Positions 41,881-50,438 of a DNA stretch of 64,000 bases are shown here, in pieces (position 1 is the stretch's first letter; every line of letters begins with the position of its first letter). Origin of the DNA: SIRX01 sp965214475. Lineage in GTDB: Bacteria; Actinomycetota; Rubrobacteria; Rubrobacterales; Rubrobacteraceae. Made by a program: the position numbers and the translations under genes. The stretch spans positions 496,001-560,000 of the forward strand of contig OZ243953.1 in NCBI GenBank assembly GCA_965214475.1, read 5' to 3'. The notes beneath the pieces were generated by a model. The model saw only the letters and a program-made list of their open reading frames with translations. It had not been told where the DNA came from and made no database searches.

Positions 41881-43029
41881 GTGCGGAGTCCAAAGAACTC
41901 ATCCCCGTTGACGGGCAGGGTGGTGCTGGGTATGAAGACAAAAGACATAATCCCCAAGCTCGATGCGACGACCATCCCGGTGATAAACCACGAGAACATC
42001 GACCGCGTCGCGGCCGAAGCACTGGCTGAGGCCGGAGTATGTGCCGTGGTCAACGCGGCGGGCTGCTCGACGGGCCACTACCCCAACCTGGGCCCCCTGG
42101 TTATGGCCCGTTCCGGAATTTATATATTGGACAACGTGGGACTCAAAGTCTTTGACCGGTTGAAGGATGGACAGGAGATCGAGGTTCGTGACGACGGGGT
42201 TTACAGGTCGGGAGAACTCGTAGCGGCCGGCGAACATCTGGACCTCGAAACCACCGAGAAACAGCTCCATAAGAGTCAGGAAGGTATTGGCGTAGCACTT
42301 GAGAGCTTCGCCCAGAACACGGTGGAGTTCATGCGCTCCGAGCGCGACATACTTTTCTCTACCCTGGATGTGCCGGGAGATATAGCCAGAAAGGTACAGG
42401 GACGTCAGGTGCTCGTGGTGGTCCGGGGATATGACTACCGTCAGGACCTGGCAGCACTTGGTCCATATCTACGAGGCGAGCGTCCGTTCGTGATCGGGGT
42501 GGACGGTGGGGCGGACGCCGTGAGAGAGAACGGTTGGCGTAACGACCTGATTTTCGGGGATATGGACTCCGTCTCGGACGAGGCTTTGCAGGTGGCGGAC
42601 CATGTACTGGTTCATGGCTACGAGAACGGCCACGCGCCCGGTATGGAGCGGGTAAGGAAAGCCGGTGTAAAAGAGGCGCAGATGCTCACCGCGCCGGGAC
42701 TTTCGGAAGATATCGCCATACTGCTGGCCGAACAGTCCGGCGCGGAGTTGATCGTGGCCGTCGGTACCCACGTCGGCCTGGTCGAGTTCCTAGACAAAGG
42801 CCGAAAGGGCGCGTCGTCTTCCTTCTTGACGCGGCTAAAAGTAGGAGCGCGGCTGGTGGACGCTAAAGGCGTTAGCAAGCTCTATCCTTCGCGGGCTTCC
42901 GCAGGACAGCTACTGGCGCTCGTGGTCGCCGGACTGGTCGCGGTATCGGTAATCATCTACTCTTCGGAGCCGCTGTATGAAATCTTCGAGATACTGGCAA
43001 TTAAACTTCGATTATTGCTCGGGATCTGA
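41881..43029 (+). CDS. steA: Cytokinetic ring protein SteA homologue (Rv1697-like)
   Basis: Homologue of SteA, which in corynebacteria works with SteB in the pathway that activates cell-wall hydrolases at division. The 382-residue protein has the N-terminal domain (VVNAAGCSTGHYPNLGPLVM, residues about 58-80), a thiamin pyrophosphokinase-like part (VIGVDGGADAVRENGW, LIFGDMDSVSDEAL) and a C-terminal membrane helix (about 337-357) followed by a short tail. GTG 41881 is uncertain; ATG 41932 would still keep all conserved parts. It follows recN and precedes steB, as in mycobacteria. Confidence 0.9.
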   Translation: MRSPKNSSPLTGRVVLGMKTKDIIPKLDATTIPVINHENIDRVAAEALAEAGVCAVVNAAGCSTGHYPNLGPLVMARSGIYILDNVGLKVFDRLKDGQEIEVRDDGVYRSGELVAAGEHLDLETTEKQLHKSQEGIGVALESFAQNTVEFMRSERDILFSTLDVPGDIARKVQGRQVLVVVRGYDYRQDLAALGPYLRGERPFVIGVDGGADAVRENGWRNDLIFGDMDSVSDEALQVADHVLVHGYENGHAPGMERVRKAGVKEAQMLTAPGLSEDIAILLAEQSGAELIVAVGTHVGLVEFLDKGRKGASSSFLTRLKVGARLVDAKGVSKLYPSRASAGQLLALVVAGLVAVSVIIYSSEPLYEIFEILAIKLRLLLGI

Positions 43030-43032
43030 ACC

Positions 43033-43821
43033 GTGCCAGATCTACGCTACCATGTGATCTCTTTGGTCTCCGTCTTTCTTGCCCTAGCGATTGGCGTGTT
43101 GCTCGGCATCGCGATGTCCGACCGGGAGATCATCACCGACCAGCTCCGGTCCGAGGTGAGCGGAATTCAGAAACAACTCGACGAGCAGCAAGAGCTTCTC
43201 GGAGAGCGTAATGAGGAACTCTCCGTGCAGCAACGGTACCTGGAAGAGATGTCCGAAGTCATGGTCTCCGACAACCTGCAAGACGTAAACGTCGCCCTGA
43301 TCCGTGGTCCCTGGGCCAGCGAAGAAGCCGCCCAGGAACTCCAGAACACCATCACAGCCGAAGCCGGCGCCGACCTCACGTCTTTCGTGCGCCTTTCAAC
43401 GCCGATACCTCCAGAAGACTCGTCGGAAGGAGCCGTAGACCCCGAAACCCAATACGCCAACGAAGCCCAAGATGTCCTCGAATTTGAGGGAGACGCCGAA
43501 CCTCCGCAGGTGGTTGTTTTTATTGGGGGCGGCGAAGTCTCGGCAGATGTTCCCGAAGGCTCCGAAGAATCCCTGGATGTGGCGCAGCGCGCCATGTTCG
43601 ACGTCCTATTAGAAGCTGGCGTCCGGGTTATTGCTACTGAACCTTCTCTTACCCCCCGCAGCGAAATTCCTTTATTTCAGGACCTTGGTGTTACTTCGGT
43701 AGATAACGTAGATACAAAGGCAGGCCAGGCCGCTGTTGTTCGGTTGGCTAATAGCTTTGAGGACGGCTCCTACGGTACCAAACCAACGGCATCTGCCCTG
43801 TTTCCTCCACCTTCCGACTGA
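43033..43821 (+). CDS. SteB/MctB-type membrane protein (Rv1698-like)
   Basis: Homologue of the protein called SteB in corynebacteria (cell separation) and MctB in mycobacteria (copper export). The 262-residue product has an N-terminal membrane helix in RYHVISLVSVFLALAIGVLL (residues 5-27), a coiled coil (about 36-75) and an extracytoplasmic domain with VVVFIGGGEVSAD. I see no Cys or Met-rich copper site, so the division role is more likely. GTG 43033 follows steA by three bases. Confidence 0.87.
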   Translation: MPDLRYHVISLVSVFLALAIGVLLGIAMSDREIITDQLRSEVSGIQKQLDEQQELLGERNEELSVQQRYLEEMSEVMVSDNLQDVNVALIRGPWASEEAAQELQNTITAEAGADLTSFVRLSTPIPPEDSSEGAVDPETQYANEAQDVLEFEGDAEPPQVVVFIGGGEVSADVPEGSEESLDVAQRAMFDVLLEAGVRVIATEPSLTPRSEIPLFQDLGVTSVDNVDTKAGQAAVVRLANSFEDGSYGTKPTASALFPPPSD

Positions 43822-43830
43822 AATACGGCC

Positions 43831-44517
43831 ATGACTCCGAAAACCATAGTAATAGTACCGGCTCACAACGAAGCGGACCGCATCACGTCTACCCTCGAAG
43901 CCCTGTGGAATCTCGGCGAACTCGAACAGGTGATCGTGGTCGATGACGGAAGCCGGGACGCGACTTCCACATTGGCTGTATCCGCGGGTGCTGAGATCCT
44001 AAGGGTTTCTAGACCCGGGAAGCCGCGAGGCAAGGGGCACGCCTTGGTTGCTGGACTTTCCCATGCCCGACGCCACCGTCCGGAAGCGCTCCTGATAGCC
44101 GATGCTGACCTCGGGACATCGGCGACGCAGCTTTCACGCCTGCTCTCGGAACTCGACGATAACTCTCCCGCCACCATCGCGGCTTTTCCACCGGCAACCG
44201 ACGGGGGATTCGGCTTCGTCAAGGAATACTCCCGGCGTGAGATCTCACGTCGCACCGGATACTCTCCTGGTGAACCGCTCTCCGGTCAGCGCGCCTTACT
44301 ACTCGACGTCCTGGACGCCCTACCCGGCATCGCGCCGGGATTCGGGGCCGAGGTCGGCATGACCCTGGATCTACTCGCCGCCGGTATAATGCCCCTGGAG
44401 ATCCCGCTCCACCTCGAACACCGTCCTACAGGACGCACCCTCGCCGGATTTACCCACCGCGCCCGCCAGGGCCTTGATGTACTTCGCGCCCTGCGAGGAA
44501 CTCGCATCGAGTGGTGA
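43831..44517 (+). CDS. Family 2 glycosyltransferase
   Basis: GT-A fold transferase of 228 residues. Visible are IVIVPAHNEADRITSTLEAL, VIVVDDGSRDAT, GKGHALVAGLSHAR and the metal-binding DADLG. The C-terminal part (GYSPGEPLSGQRALL, GFGAEVGMTLDLLAAG) resembles transferases that act on lipid-linked or polyprenyl substrates. No membrane span is present. ATG 43831 follows steB by nine bases, and it overlaps the MraY-like gene by seven bases, so the pair likely acts together. The acceptor is unknown. Confidence 0.82.
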   Translation: MTPKTIVIVPAHNEADRITSTLEALWNLGELEQVIVVDDGSRDATSTLAVSAGAEILRVSRPGKPRGKGHALVAGLSHARRHRPEALLIADADLGTSATQLSRLLSELDDNSPATIAAFPPATDGGFGFVKEYSRREISRRTGYSPGEPLSGQRALLLDVLDALPGIAPGFGAEVGMTLDLLAAGIMPLEIPLHLEHRPTGRTLAGFTHRARQGLDVLRALRGTRIEW

Positions 44518-45320
44518 CGTACCTAACTCTATCCATATTGGGTCTAGCCCTGACCCTTCTTAGCCTCCTTCTCATGAAGCCGCACCTTCCCAAACGACAC
44601 AACTTCGCGAACCGCAACATCCCAACGTCTACCGGCCTTTCTTTTGTACCTATAATACTTACACTGCTCATGCTTGCGGTAGGAGGTGCGCTGGACGTGG
44701 GGGATGTGGGGATTTTCTACCTTATCTACGCGCTGGTAGCGGGGATGGTGGGGGCTGCGGACGACTTATGGGGTGGAAGTGAAGCGCGCGGTTTTCGGGG
44801 CCACCTCGGGGCATTGAGGCGAGGCCGGGTTACTACCGGCTTCGCTAAACTGTTGGTGCTCGGAGGCGGGGCAATAGTATTCGGGACGCTACTGTTCGGC
44901 TTTACGATCCAGGCTCTCGTGGCGGCATTTTTGATGGCGGGCAGCGTAAACTTGGCTAATTTGTTAGATCTGCGTCCCGGACGGGCTTTGAAATTCCTTG
45001 CGGTTCCTTTGTTGTTTCTGATGTTTCTAGCGTCGAATGAGGCGGTGTTGGTGGTGGTCGGGATAATTGGGGGAGCGGTGGGACTATTTTATTTTGACCT
45101 CAAAGGGCGTATCATGCTCGGTGATGCGGGCGCGGCGATTTATGGTTCGGTTCTTGGGTATCTGGTTGTGATGAGTGGACCCGGGCTGGTCTGGTGGGTG
45201 TCCGGGGCGGTAGTATTGGGACTCACCGTTCTAGCAGAGGTGTCGAGTATATCCAGGGTGATCCGGGAGGTAAGCGTATTAAGGTGGTTCGACAGTTGGG
45301 GGCGTGGTGGCGATGAGTGA
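44511..45320 (+). CDS. MraY/WecA-like polyprenyl-phosphate sugar-phosphate transferase, divergent
   Basis: Integral membrane protein of 269 residues with about eight hydrophobic segments. It keeps the paired Asp motif GMVGAADDLWG (about residues 77-87), the second motif as NLANLLDLRPGRALK, where MraY/WecA proteins have NxxNxxDGxDG, and the third motif MLGDAGAAIYGSVLGYL. It is shorter than MraY (about 350). It could make or use an undecaprenyl-linked sugar together with the preceding glycosyltransferase. GTG 44511 overlaps that gene, and the 3' end overlaps pyrG by 17 bases. Confidence 0.8.
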   Translation: MVTYLTLSILGLALTLLSLLLMKPHLPKRHNFANRNIPTSTGLSFVPIILTLLMLAVGGALDVGDVGIFYLIYALVAGMVGAADDLWGGSEARGFRGHLGALRRGRVTTGFAKLLVLGGGAIVFGTLLFGFTIQALVAAFLMAGSVNLANLLDLRPGRALKFLAVPLLFLMFLASNEAVLVVVGIIGGAVGLFYFDLKGRIMLGDAGAAIYGSVLGYLVVMSGPGLVWWVSGAVVLGLTVLAEVSSISRVIREVSVLRWFDSWGRGGDE

Positions 45321-46974
45321 GACCAAGTACATCTTCGTTACGGGCGGCGTTGTCTCGTCCATCGGCAAGGGGACCAGCGCGGCGGCGTTGGGGATGCTCT
45401 TGAAGAGTCGGGGTTACCGGGTGGTGCTCCAGAAGTTTGATCCCTACATAAACGTGGACCCAGGAACGATGAACCCCTACCAGCACGGAGAAGTCTATGT
45501 CACCGACGATGGGGCTGAGACCGACCTGGACCTGGGTCACTACGAGCGCTTTCTGGACGAGAATCTGGGCAAACTCTCCAACGTAACGACCGGCAGTGTT
45601 TATTGGGAGGTCATAAGTCGCGAGCGGCGGGGAGATTACCTCGGTGCGACCGTGCAGGTCATCCCGCACATAACCAACGAGATCAAGAGCCGCATCGGAC
45701 GTTTGGGTGAAGAGAACGACATCGTTATCACCGAGATCGGCGGTACGGTCGGCGACATCGAAAGTCTGCCGTTTCTGGAGGCTATCCGACAGTTCCGCAA
45801 CGACGTAGGTCGTAAAAACGTCATGTACATTCACGTCTCGTACGTCCCGTACATTGATGCGGCTGGTGAGCTCAAGACGAAACCAACGCAGCACTCTGCG
45901 CAGCGACTGCGGGAGATCGGGATTTCACCGGATGTGCTCATATGCCGGGCCGATCGACCTATAGGTGAGGAGATCCGGCGTAAGATCTCCCTCTTCGCCG
46001 ATACGGAGTTCGACTCGGTCATTCCGGCCGAGACTTCACCTACGCTCTACGATATTCCCCTGAGTTTGCACGAGGCTGGCCTGGACGACCTGGTGCTTGA
46101 GAAGCTGGATCTCCCGGCTCCCAAGGCGGACCTTATCGAGTGGAAGAAAATGGTAACTCGCATGCACGAAGCGAAAGAATCCGTGCGGATCGCCATTATA
46201 GGTAAGTACATCAAACTGCAGGACGCCTATCTCTCCGTGGTCGAGGCACTCGGGCACGCGGGCGGGGCACACGGTTTGAGGGTTGAACTCGACTGGGTGG
46301 ACTCCGAGAGCCTTACCGATGGGGAGACGGTCAAGCGACGGCTGGAAGGTGCTGACGGTGTGCTGGTTTTGCCCGGTTTCGGGCACCGGGGAACGGAAGG
46401 GAAGATTGAGGCCGCCCGGTATGCCCGTGAGAGTGGCACACCATATTTGGGGCTATGTCTCGGTTTGCAGATAGGCGTGATCGAGTTCGCGCGGAACGTG
46501 GCGGGACTGGAGATGGCGAACTCTACGGAGTTCGAGCCTGAAACGCCGCACCCGGTAATAGACATCATGGCGGACCAAGTAGGGGTAGATATGGGTGGCA
46601 CGATGCGTCTCGGCCGCTACCCGTGCCAACTGTTACCGGGAACCTTGGCCGCCGAGGTTTACGATACGGACTTCGTGAACGAACGCCATCGCCACCGCTA
46701 CGAGGTGAACAATGCCTACCGGGAAACACTCTCGGAGGCCGGCATGGTTTTCTCCGGTACCTCTCCCGAAGGACGGTTGGTGGAGATAGCGGAGTTGCAG
46801 GACCACCCGTTCTTTATCGGGAGCCAGTTCCACCCCGAGTTCAAGAGCCGGCCTTTACGCCCGGCGCCGCTCTTCGATGGCTTTGTGGCGGCTTGTGGGG
46901 AACTAAAAAAAACTCGTAACGACGAGCCGTCAGCGGAAGAAATCGTCCCGGCCGAGGAGCAGGCTGCCCGCTGA
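45304..46974 (+). CDS. pyrG: CTP synthase PyrG
   Basis: Amidates UTP to CTP using glutamine. The 556-residue protein has the synthase domain KYIFVTGGVVSSIGKGTSAA and DPYINVDPGTMNPYQHGEV, and a class I amidotransferase domain with the nucleophile in YLGLCLGLQIGVIEFARN and the His-Glu pair in GSQFHPEFKSRP. GTG 45304 or ATG 45313 is the start; both lie in the end of the preceding gene. Its place after steA/steB matches mycobacteria, where a Nudix gene follows; here an unknown gene takes that place. Confidence 0.97.
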   Translation: MVAMSETKYIFVTGGVVSSIGKGTSAAALGMLLKSRGYRVVLQKFDPYINVDPGTMNPYQHGEVYVTDDGAETDLDLGHYERFLDENLGKLSNVTTGSVYWEVISRERRGDYLGATVQVIPHITNEIKSRIGRLGEENDIVITEIGGTVGDIESLPFLEAIRQFRNDVGRKNVMYIHVSYVPYIDAAGELKTKPTQHSAQRLREIGISPDVLICRADRPIGEEIRRKISLFADTEFDSVIPAETSPTLYDIPLSLHEAGLDDLVLEKLDLPAPKADLIEWKKMVTRMHEAKESVRIAIIGKYIKLQDAYLSVVEALGHAGGAHGLRVELDWVDSESLTDGETVKRRLEGADGVLVLPGFGHRGTEGKIEAARYARESGTPYLGLCLGLQIGVIEFARNVAGLEMANSTEFEPETPHPVIDIMADQVGVDMGGTMRLGRYPCQLLPGTLAAEVYDTDFVNERHRHRYEVNNAYRETLSEAGMVFSGTSPEGRLVEIAELQDHPFFIGSQFHPEFKSRPLRPAPLFDGFVAACGELKKTRNDEPSAEEIVPAEEQAAR

Positions 46975-47000
46975 GAGCACACGAGAGACCAGCTTCGACT

Positions 47001-47018
47001 TCAATAGAGTCAATAGAG
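47001..47018 (+). repeat. Short tandem repeat (2 x 9 bases)
   Basis: TCAATAGAG occurs twice in direct tandem in the 143-base gap after pyrG. Function unknown; it could be chance. No promoter or hairpin is evident beside it. Confidence 0.5.
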
Positions 47019-47117
47019 GGTGGGACGCGGATACGGACCCTGATCTCACTGTTCCCCGGAGAACCTTCCGGTAAGATCATCACCCGGACGGCGGGTGCGA
47101 TCGAGGTTTGGGCCTTT

Positions 47118-47561
47118 ATGACTTGGCAGAGTTCAAACGATGTTCCGCAAGACAGCTTGATCCCGAGCTTCCCCGAAACTGTAAGGACTCGGCTAACGAA
47201 TTCTCCCGGAACCGACGGGGCTACGCGACTCGTAACCGGCGAAATTCATGCCTTGAGTAGCAAGGATCTCGCAGAAGCTCTGGATCTCTTTCTCCGCACT
47301 CTAACCGAGAAGGCGGCTCTCACCGACGCAGTGCTCGAAACCAGTGCGGTCCGACTAGCTTCTCCCCGGGCAATGCAGGGTACGCTGGTTTGCGCAATGG
47401 CCCACGAACTATGGGAAGCAGGCTTTCGCGTCACGTTTGGTCCCTCCTGGGAGCCGTTTCTGGACGGTGACCTTGCGCTCGGGGCTGCAGGAGACAACAG
47501 TTTTCTGGAAGACTTCGTCCTGAATAGTGAATCTTGGGAGATGACGTCTCGCCACGCGTAG
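47118..47561 (+). CDS. Hypothetical protein between pyrG and the DUF3866 gene
   Basis: I do not recognise this 147-residue protein. It has no signal peptide or membrane span and a mixed helical pattern (DLAEALDLFLRTLTEKAALT, MAHELWEAGFRVTFG). The frame stays open upstream to 46919 (upstream residues include GEPSGKIITRTAGAIEVWAF), but no ATG, GTG or TTG occurs there before ATG 47118, which has no ribosome site. Either the start is non-standard or the 5' part is damaged. It overlaps the DUF3866 gene by 28 bases. In mycobacteria a Nudix gene occupies this place, but no Nudix box is seen here. Confidence 0.55.
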   Translation: MTWQSSNDVPQDSLIPSFPETVRTRLTNSPGTDGATRLVTGEIHALSSKDLAEALDLFLRTLTEKAALTDAVLETSAVRLASPRAMQGTLVCAMAHELWEAGFRVTFGPSWEPFLDGDLALGAAGDNSFLEDFVLNSESWEMTSRHA

Positions 47562-48589
47562 AACCACTCTACCCACCGGTTCTTCGTCGAGCAAAGGTTC
47601 TCGGTCCATCAAAAGGTGACGGAGCCTCTATCCACCTGGATCTGGAACTTCTCGAAGGCCCGCTTCAGGGGGAGCGCGTACCGGGCGTTTTCTACGGTCA
47701 TCAAGGTTCTCCACCGGAGGCGGGCGAGATCGTTACGGCCAACACTCTGGGTTTGGAGATGGGGCTCGGTACCGGAGGGGTGGCGGTAGTCTTTCCTACA
47801 AGCGGCGGGATGGCCCCGCCAAACGAGAACCATTTCGTGAAACTACCCTACACACCATTACAGGCTCCAGCGGTTCCCCCCGAGCAAGCCGAGAGCCTTG
47901 AGGGAATCCCCGTGATCGTACTTCCACTCCACTCGCACCTGACTCCCGCTTGCTGCGCAGCCGCAGCGTTGTTGTGGCCCGGTTGCCGGGTCTCTTTCGT
48001 CTGGCAAGAAGGCGGGGCGCTGTCGGTGGCGTTCTCAAAATCCGTCCAGCAGCTTCAGGATTGCGACCTATTGCACACGGTTGTTTCGGCGGGGAATTGT
48101 TTCGGTGGTGACATTGAAGCACCGAATATTTATGCTGGTTTGTTGGCAGCCGCGGTGGTTTCAGAGGTGATCCTGGTCGGCATCGGGCCGGGAGTTGTGG
48201 GTACTGGTACGCCTTACGGACACGGGGGAATGTCGGCCGCCACTGCGCTGAACGCGGCTTGCTCTCTGGGCGCGGAGCCCGTTCTTGCGCCCCGCATCTC
48301 CGTCTCAGATTGCAGAAGCCGGCACAGCGGAATTTCCCACCACACCAGGTCGGTTCTCCGGGCGGCTCTCGGCGAGGTGCGGGTCGCGCTGCCGGTGTCG
48401 GCAGAAGATGTATCCCCGGAAAAACTTCCAGAGCGTCACCGCTACTTAAAAGTTTCTGACAAAGCCGCTGGATTAGAGGCGCGCTTCGGAGTAACCTTCG
48501 AGAGTATGGGACGAGCTTATTCGGACGATGAGGTGTTCTTCGACGCGGCGACGGCGGCTGTTGCGCTAGCCCTCGGAGGTGCGGAGTGA
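47534..48589 (+). CDS. DUF3866 family protein
   Basis: The 351-residue protein matches the DUF3866 family found in Actinobacteria and some Firmicutes; its function is unknown. Visible features are LLEGPLQGERVPGVFYG in a beta-rich N-terminal part, a central AGNCFGGDIEAPN loop and the Gly-rich GIGPGVVGTGTPYGHGG (about residues 215-235), which looks like a ligand or phosphate loop. No membrane span. TTG 47534 overlaps the preceding gene. The stop overlaps the alanine dehydrogenase-like gene (GTGA). Confidence 0.8.
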   Translation: MGDDVSPRVEPLYPPVLRRAKVLGPSKGDGASIHLDLELLEGPLQGERVPGVFYGHQGSPPEAGEIVTANTLGLEMGLGTGGVAVVFPTSGGMAPPNENHFVKLPYTPLQAPAVPPEQAESLEGIPVIVLPLHSHLTPACCAAAALLWPGCRVSFVWQEGGALSVAFSKSVQQLQDCDLLHTVVSAGNCFGGDIEAPNIYAGLLAAAVVSEVILVGIGPGVVGTGTPYGHGGMSAATALNAACSLGAEPVLAPRISVSDCRSRHSGISHHTRSVLRAALGEVRVALPVSAEDVSPEKLPERHRYLKVSDKAAGLEARFGVTFESMGRAYSDDEVFFDAATAAVALALGGAE

Positions 48590-49719
48590 GGTTGGGGGTC
48601 GTCCGGGAGCGCGTGCCGGGTGAGAGTCGGGTCGCCCTGTCGCCACACGCCGTAGCCGAGTTGACTCGGGTCGGGCATCGGGTGCTGGTAGAGAAAGCCG
48701 CCGGCGAATCTTCCAGCATTTCGAACGAGCAGTACGTGCAGGCCGGGGCGACGTTGGTTGCAGAAACATCAGACGTATACGCTGACTCGGAGTTGGTCGC
48801 CAAAGTACAGGGGCCCTCACCGGCGGAGTATGGATATCTGCGGGAGGGGTTGACCGTAATGGCCTTTCTCTCCCTGCCGATAAACGGGAATTTGATGCGG
48901 ACGATGCTCGATTCGCGGTGCGTAGCCTTTGCCCTGGAATCCATCAGGGACGAGAAAAGACAGCTTCCTGTTCTGTTACCGATGAGTGAGATCGCCGGTT
49001 GCCTGGTTCCCCAGATCGGGGCCCACTACCTCCAGCGCAACTCGGGTGGTCGGGGCATTCTCCTGGGCAGTGTCGCGGGCGTGAGGCCTGGACGGGTCGT
49101 GATACTTGGTTGCGGAATCGTGGGCTCGAATGCTGCCCGGGTCGCGAGCGGTCTCGGGGCCGAGGTAGTAGTCCTCGACCGGGACCTCGACCGTCTGCGA
49201 CGCCTCGAACAAGATCGGCTGAGCAACGTTACGACCCTGGCCGCGAGCGCGTTGGCCGTAAGAAACGTCGCCCTCCAGGCGGATCTTCTTATCGGGGCGG
49301 TCTATCAGACAGGGACGAAGACCCCCTCGCTCGTAGATCGCGCGACGGTGGAAGAGATGAAGAACGGCAGCGTTATAGTAGATGTGGACGTGGACTATGG
49401 TGGCTGTGTGGAGACTTCGAGACCGACTACCTTACAGGACCCGGTGTTCGTGGAAGCCGGTGTGACTCACTACTGTGTCAAGAACGTGCCCGCCTCCGTG
49501 CCGGTAACGGCGACGCGGGCACTCTCGAACGCACTTTTGCCGTTGGTTAGGGATATCTCCGGTCTGGGACTCGCTGACGCCCTTAATGCCAATGCGGGCC
49601 TGCAGCAAGGAGTAGCTGTGGCGGAGGGCAGGATTCTGGACTCCAAACTAGCCCGTTCTACCGGGACGGAATACTCGTCCGTGTCTTCCGTCCTGCCGCT
49701 GCACGAGGAATCGCGTTGA
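48586..49719 (+). CDS. Alanine dehydrogenase-like protein lacking the catalytic histidine
   Basis: Belongs to the alanine dehydrogenase / PntA N-terminal family. The 377-residue protein keeps ESRVALSPHAVAEL with Arg15, AKVQGPS with Lys73, the NAD-binding VVILGCGIVGSNAARVA and VDVDVDYGGCVETSRPTT with the Asp at about 270. The active-site His of alanine dehydrogenases (FTYLHLA) is replaced by Ser96 in AFLSLPIN, so alanine oxidation by the usual mechanism is doubtful. It may have another substrate or a binding role. GTG 48586 overlaps the DUF3866 gene; scpA overlaps its end. Confidence 0.78.
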   Translation: MRLGVVRERVPGESRVALSPHAVAELTRVGHRVLVEKAAGESSSISNEQYVQAGATLVAETSDVYADSELVAKVQGPSPAEYGYLREGLTVMAFLSLPINGNLMRTMLDSRCVAFALESIRDEKRQLPVLLPMSEIAGCLVPQIGAHYLQRNSGGRGILLGSVAGVRPGRVVILGCGIVGSNAARVASGLGAEVVVLDRDLDRLRRLEQDRLSNVTTLAASALAVRNVALQADLLIGAVYQTGTKTPSLVDRATVEEMKNGSVIVDVDVDYGGCVETSRPTTLQDPVFVEAGVTHYCVKNVPASVPVTATRALSNALLPLVRDISGLGLADALNANAGLQQGVAVAEGRILDSKLARSTGTEYSSVSSVLPLHEESR

Positions 49720-50438
49720 TCGAGAGGGGAGGCCGTTCGTTGGAAGACTTTACCGTGGAACTCGACGTCTACTCGGGACCGTACGAGTGGCTTCTTGCAC
49801 TCATTCTGCGCGACGAGTTGGAGATTTTCGAGGTTCCTATCCGCGAGTTGGTAGATATCTACCTCCGCACGAAAAGGGCTGATGACCCGAATGCCTTAGA
49901 GCGCGACACGGACTTCGCCGGGTCCGCGTCTGCGCTTGTTTTGCTAAAGAGCCGAAGCCTCTCCCCAATGCTCGAAGGTGAAGACGAGGGAATGGCTGAA
50001 GAACCCCTCTCACCCGAACAACTCGCCCAACGACTCACCCAGTACCTGAAGATTCAACGCGGGGCAGCCGAGGTAGGGGAACGCTTCGAGAAGAATCGCG
50101 GCTTCTATCCATCGTCCCATATCTTAAGGTCGCGCCCAGGCGCGCTCCAGGTAAATTTCGAACGTCTGCTCGGTGCCGCCCGCCGGACTTTCTCACGCCT
50201 CACCGAACCTCCCGTAAAACACCTCGGACCGATAACGGTAACCATCCAGGAGCTGGTCGGCTTGATCCGGGAAAACCTTCTCCTGGGTCCGGTCTCTTAC
50301 GAAGACCTGGTACGAGAAATGGACCGGCTCCATTCAGCTGTCACGTTCGCCGCCGCCCTCTCACTCGCCCACGAGGGCCGGCTGGTCCTCTCACAGACCG
50401 TACCCCTCGGTCCACTGACCTTTCAACCGGCATCGTGA
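49716..50438 (+). CDS. scpA: Segregation and condensation protein ScpA
   Basis: Kleisin subunit that bridges the SMC heads in the bacterial condensin. The 240-residue protein has the N-terminal kleisin motif FTVELDVYSGPYEWLLALI and IFEVPIRELVDIYL, a variable middle and the C-terminal winged helix with the VTFAAALSLAHEGRLVLSQ segment. TTG 49716 overlaps the preceding stop (TTGA), and the stop overlaps scpB. smc itself is not in the window. The scpA-scpB-rluB order is widely conserved. Confidence 0.93.
   Translation: MIERGGRSLEDFTVELDVYSGPYEWLLALILRDELEIFEVPIRELVDIYLRTKRADDPNALERDTDFAGSASALVLLKSRSLSPMLEGEDEGMAEEPLSPEQLAQRLTQYLKIQRGAAEVGERFEKNRGFYPSSHILRSRPGALQVNFERLLGAARRTFSRLTEPPVKHLGPITVTIQELVGLIRENLLLGPVSYEDLVREMDRLHSAVTFAAALSLAHEGRLVLSQTVPLGPLTFQPAS

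Noticed and set aside
43033..43821. Copper transporter assignment for the SteB/MctB-type protein
   Set aside because: The name is used for mycobacterial homologues, but no Cys, His or Met-rich metal site is visible here and the neighbours concern division.
46974..47118. Nudix hydrolase gene expected after pyrG
   Set aside because: No Nudix box (GX5EX7REUXEEXGU) is found in any frame of the gap or in the following gene.
47796..48944. 382-codon minus-strand frame opposite the DUF3866 and alanine dehydrogenase-like genes
   Set aside because: Rich in Arg, Pro and Ser without pattern; the + strand genes have family motifs across the whole stretch.
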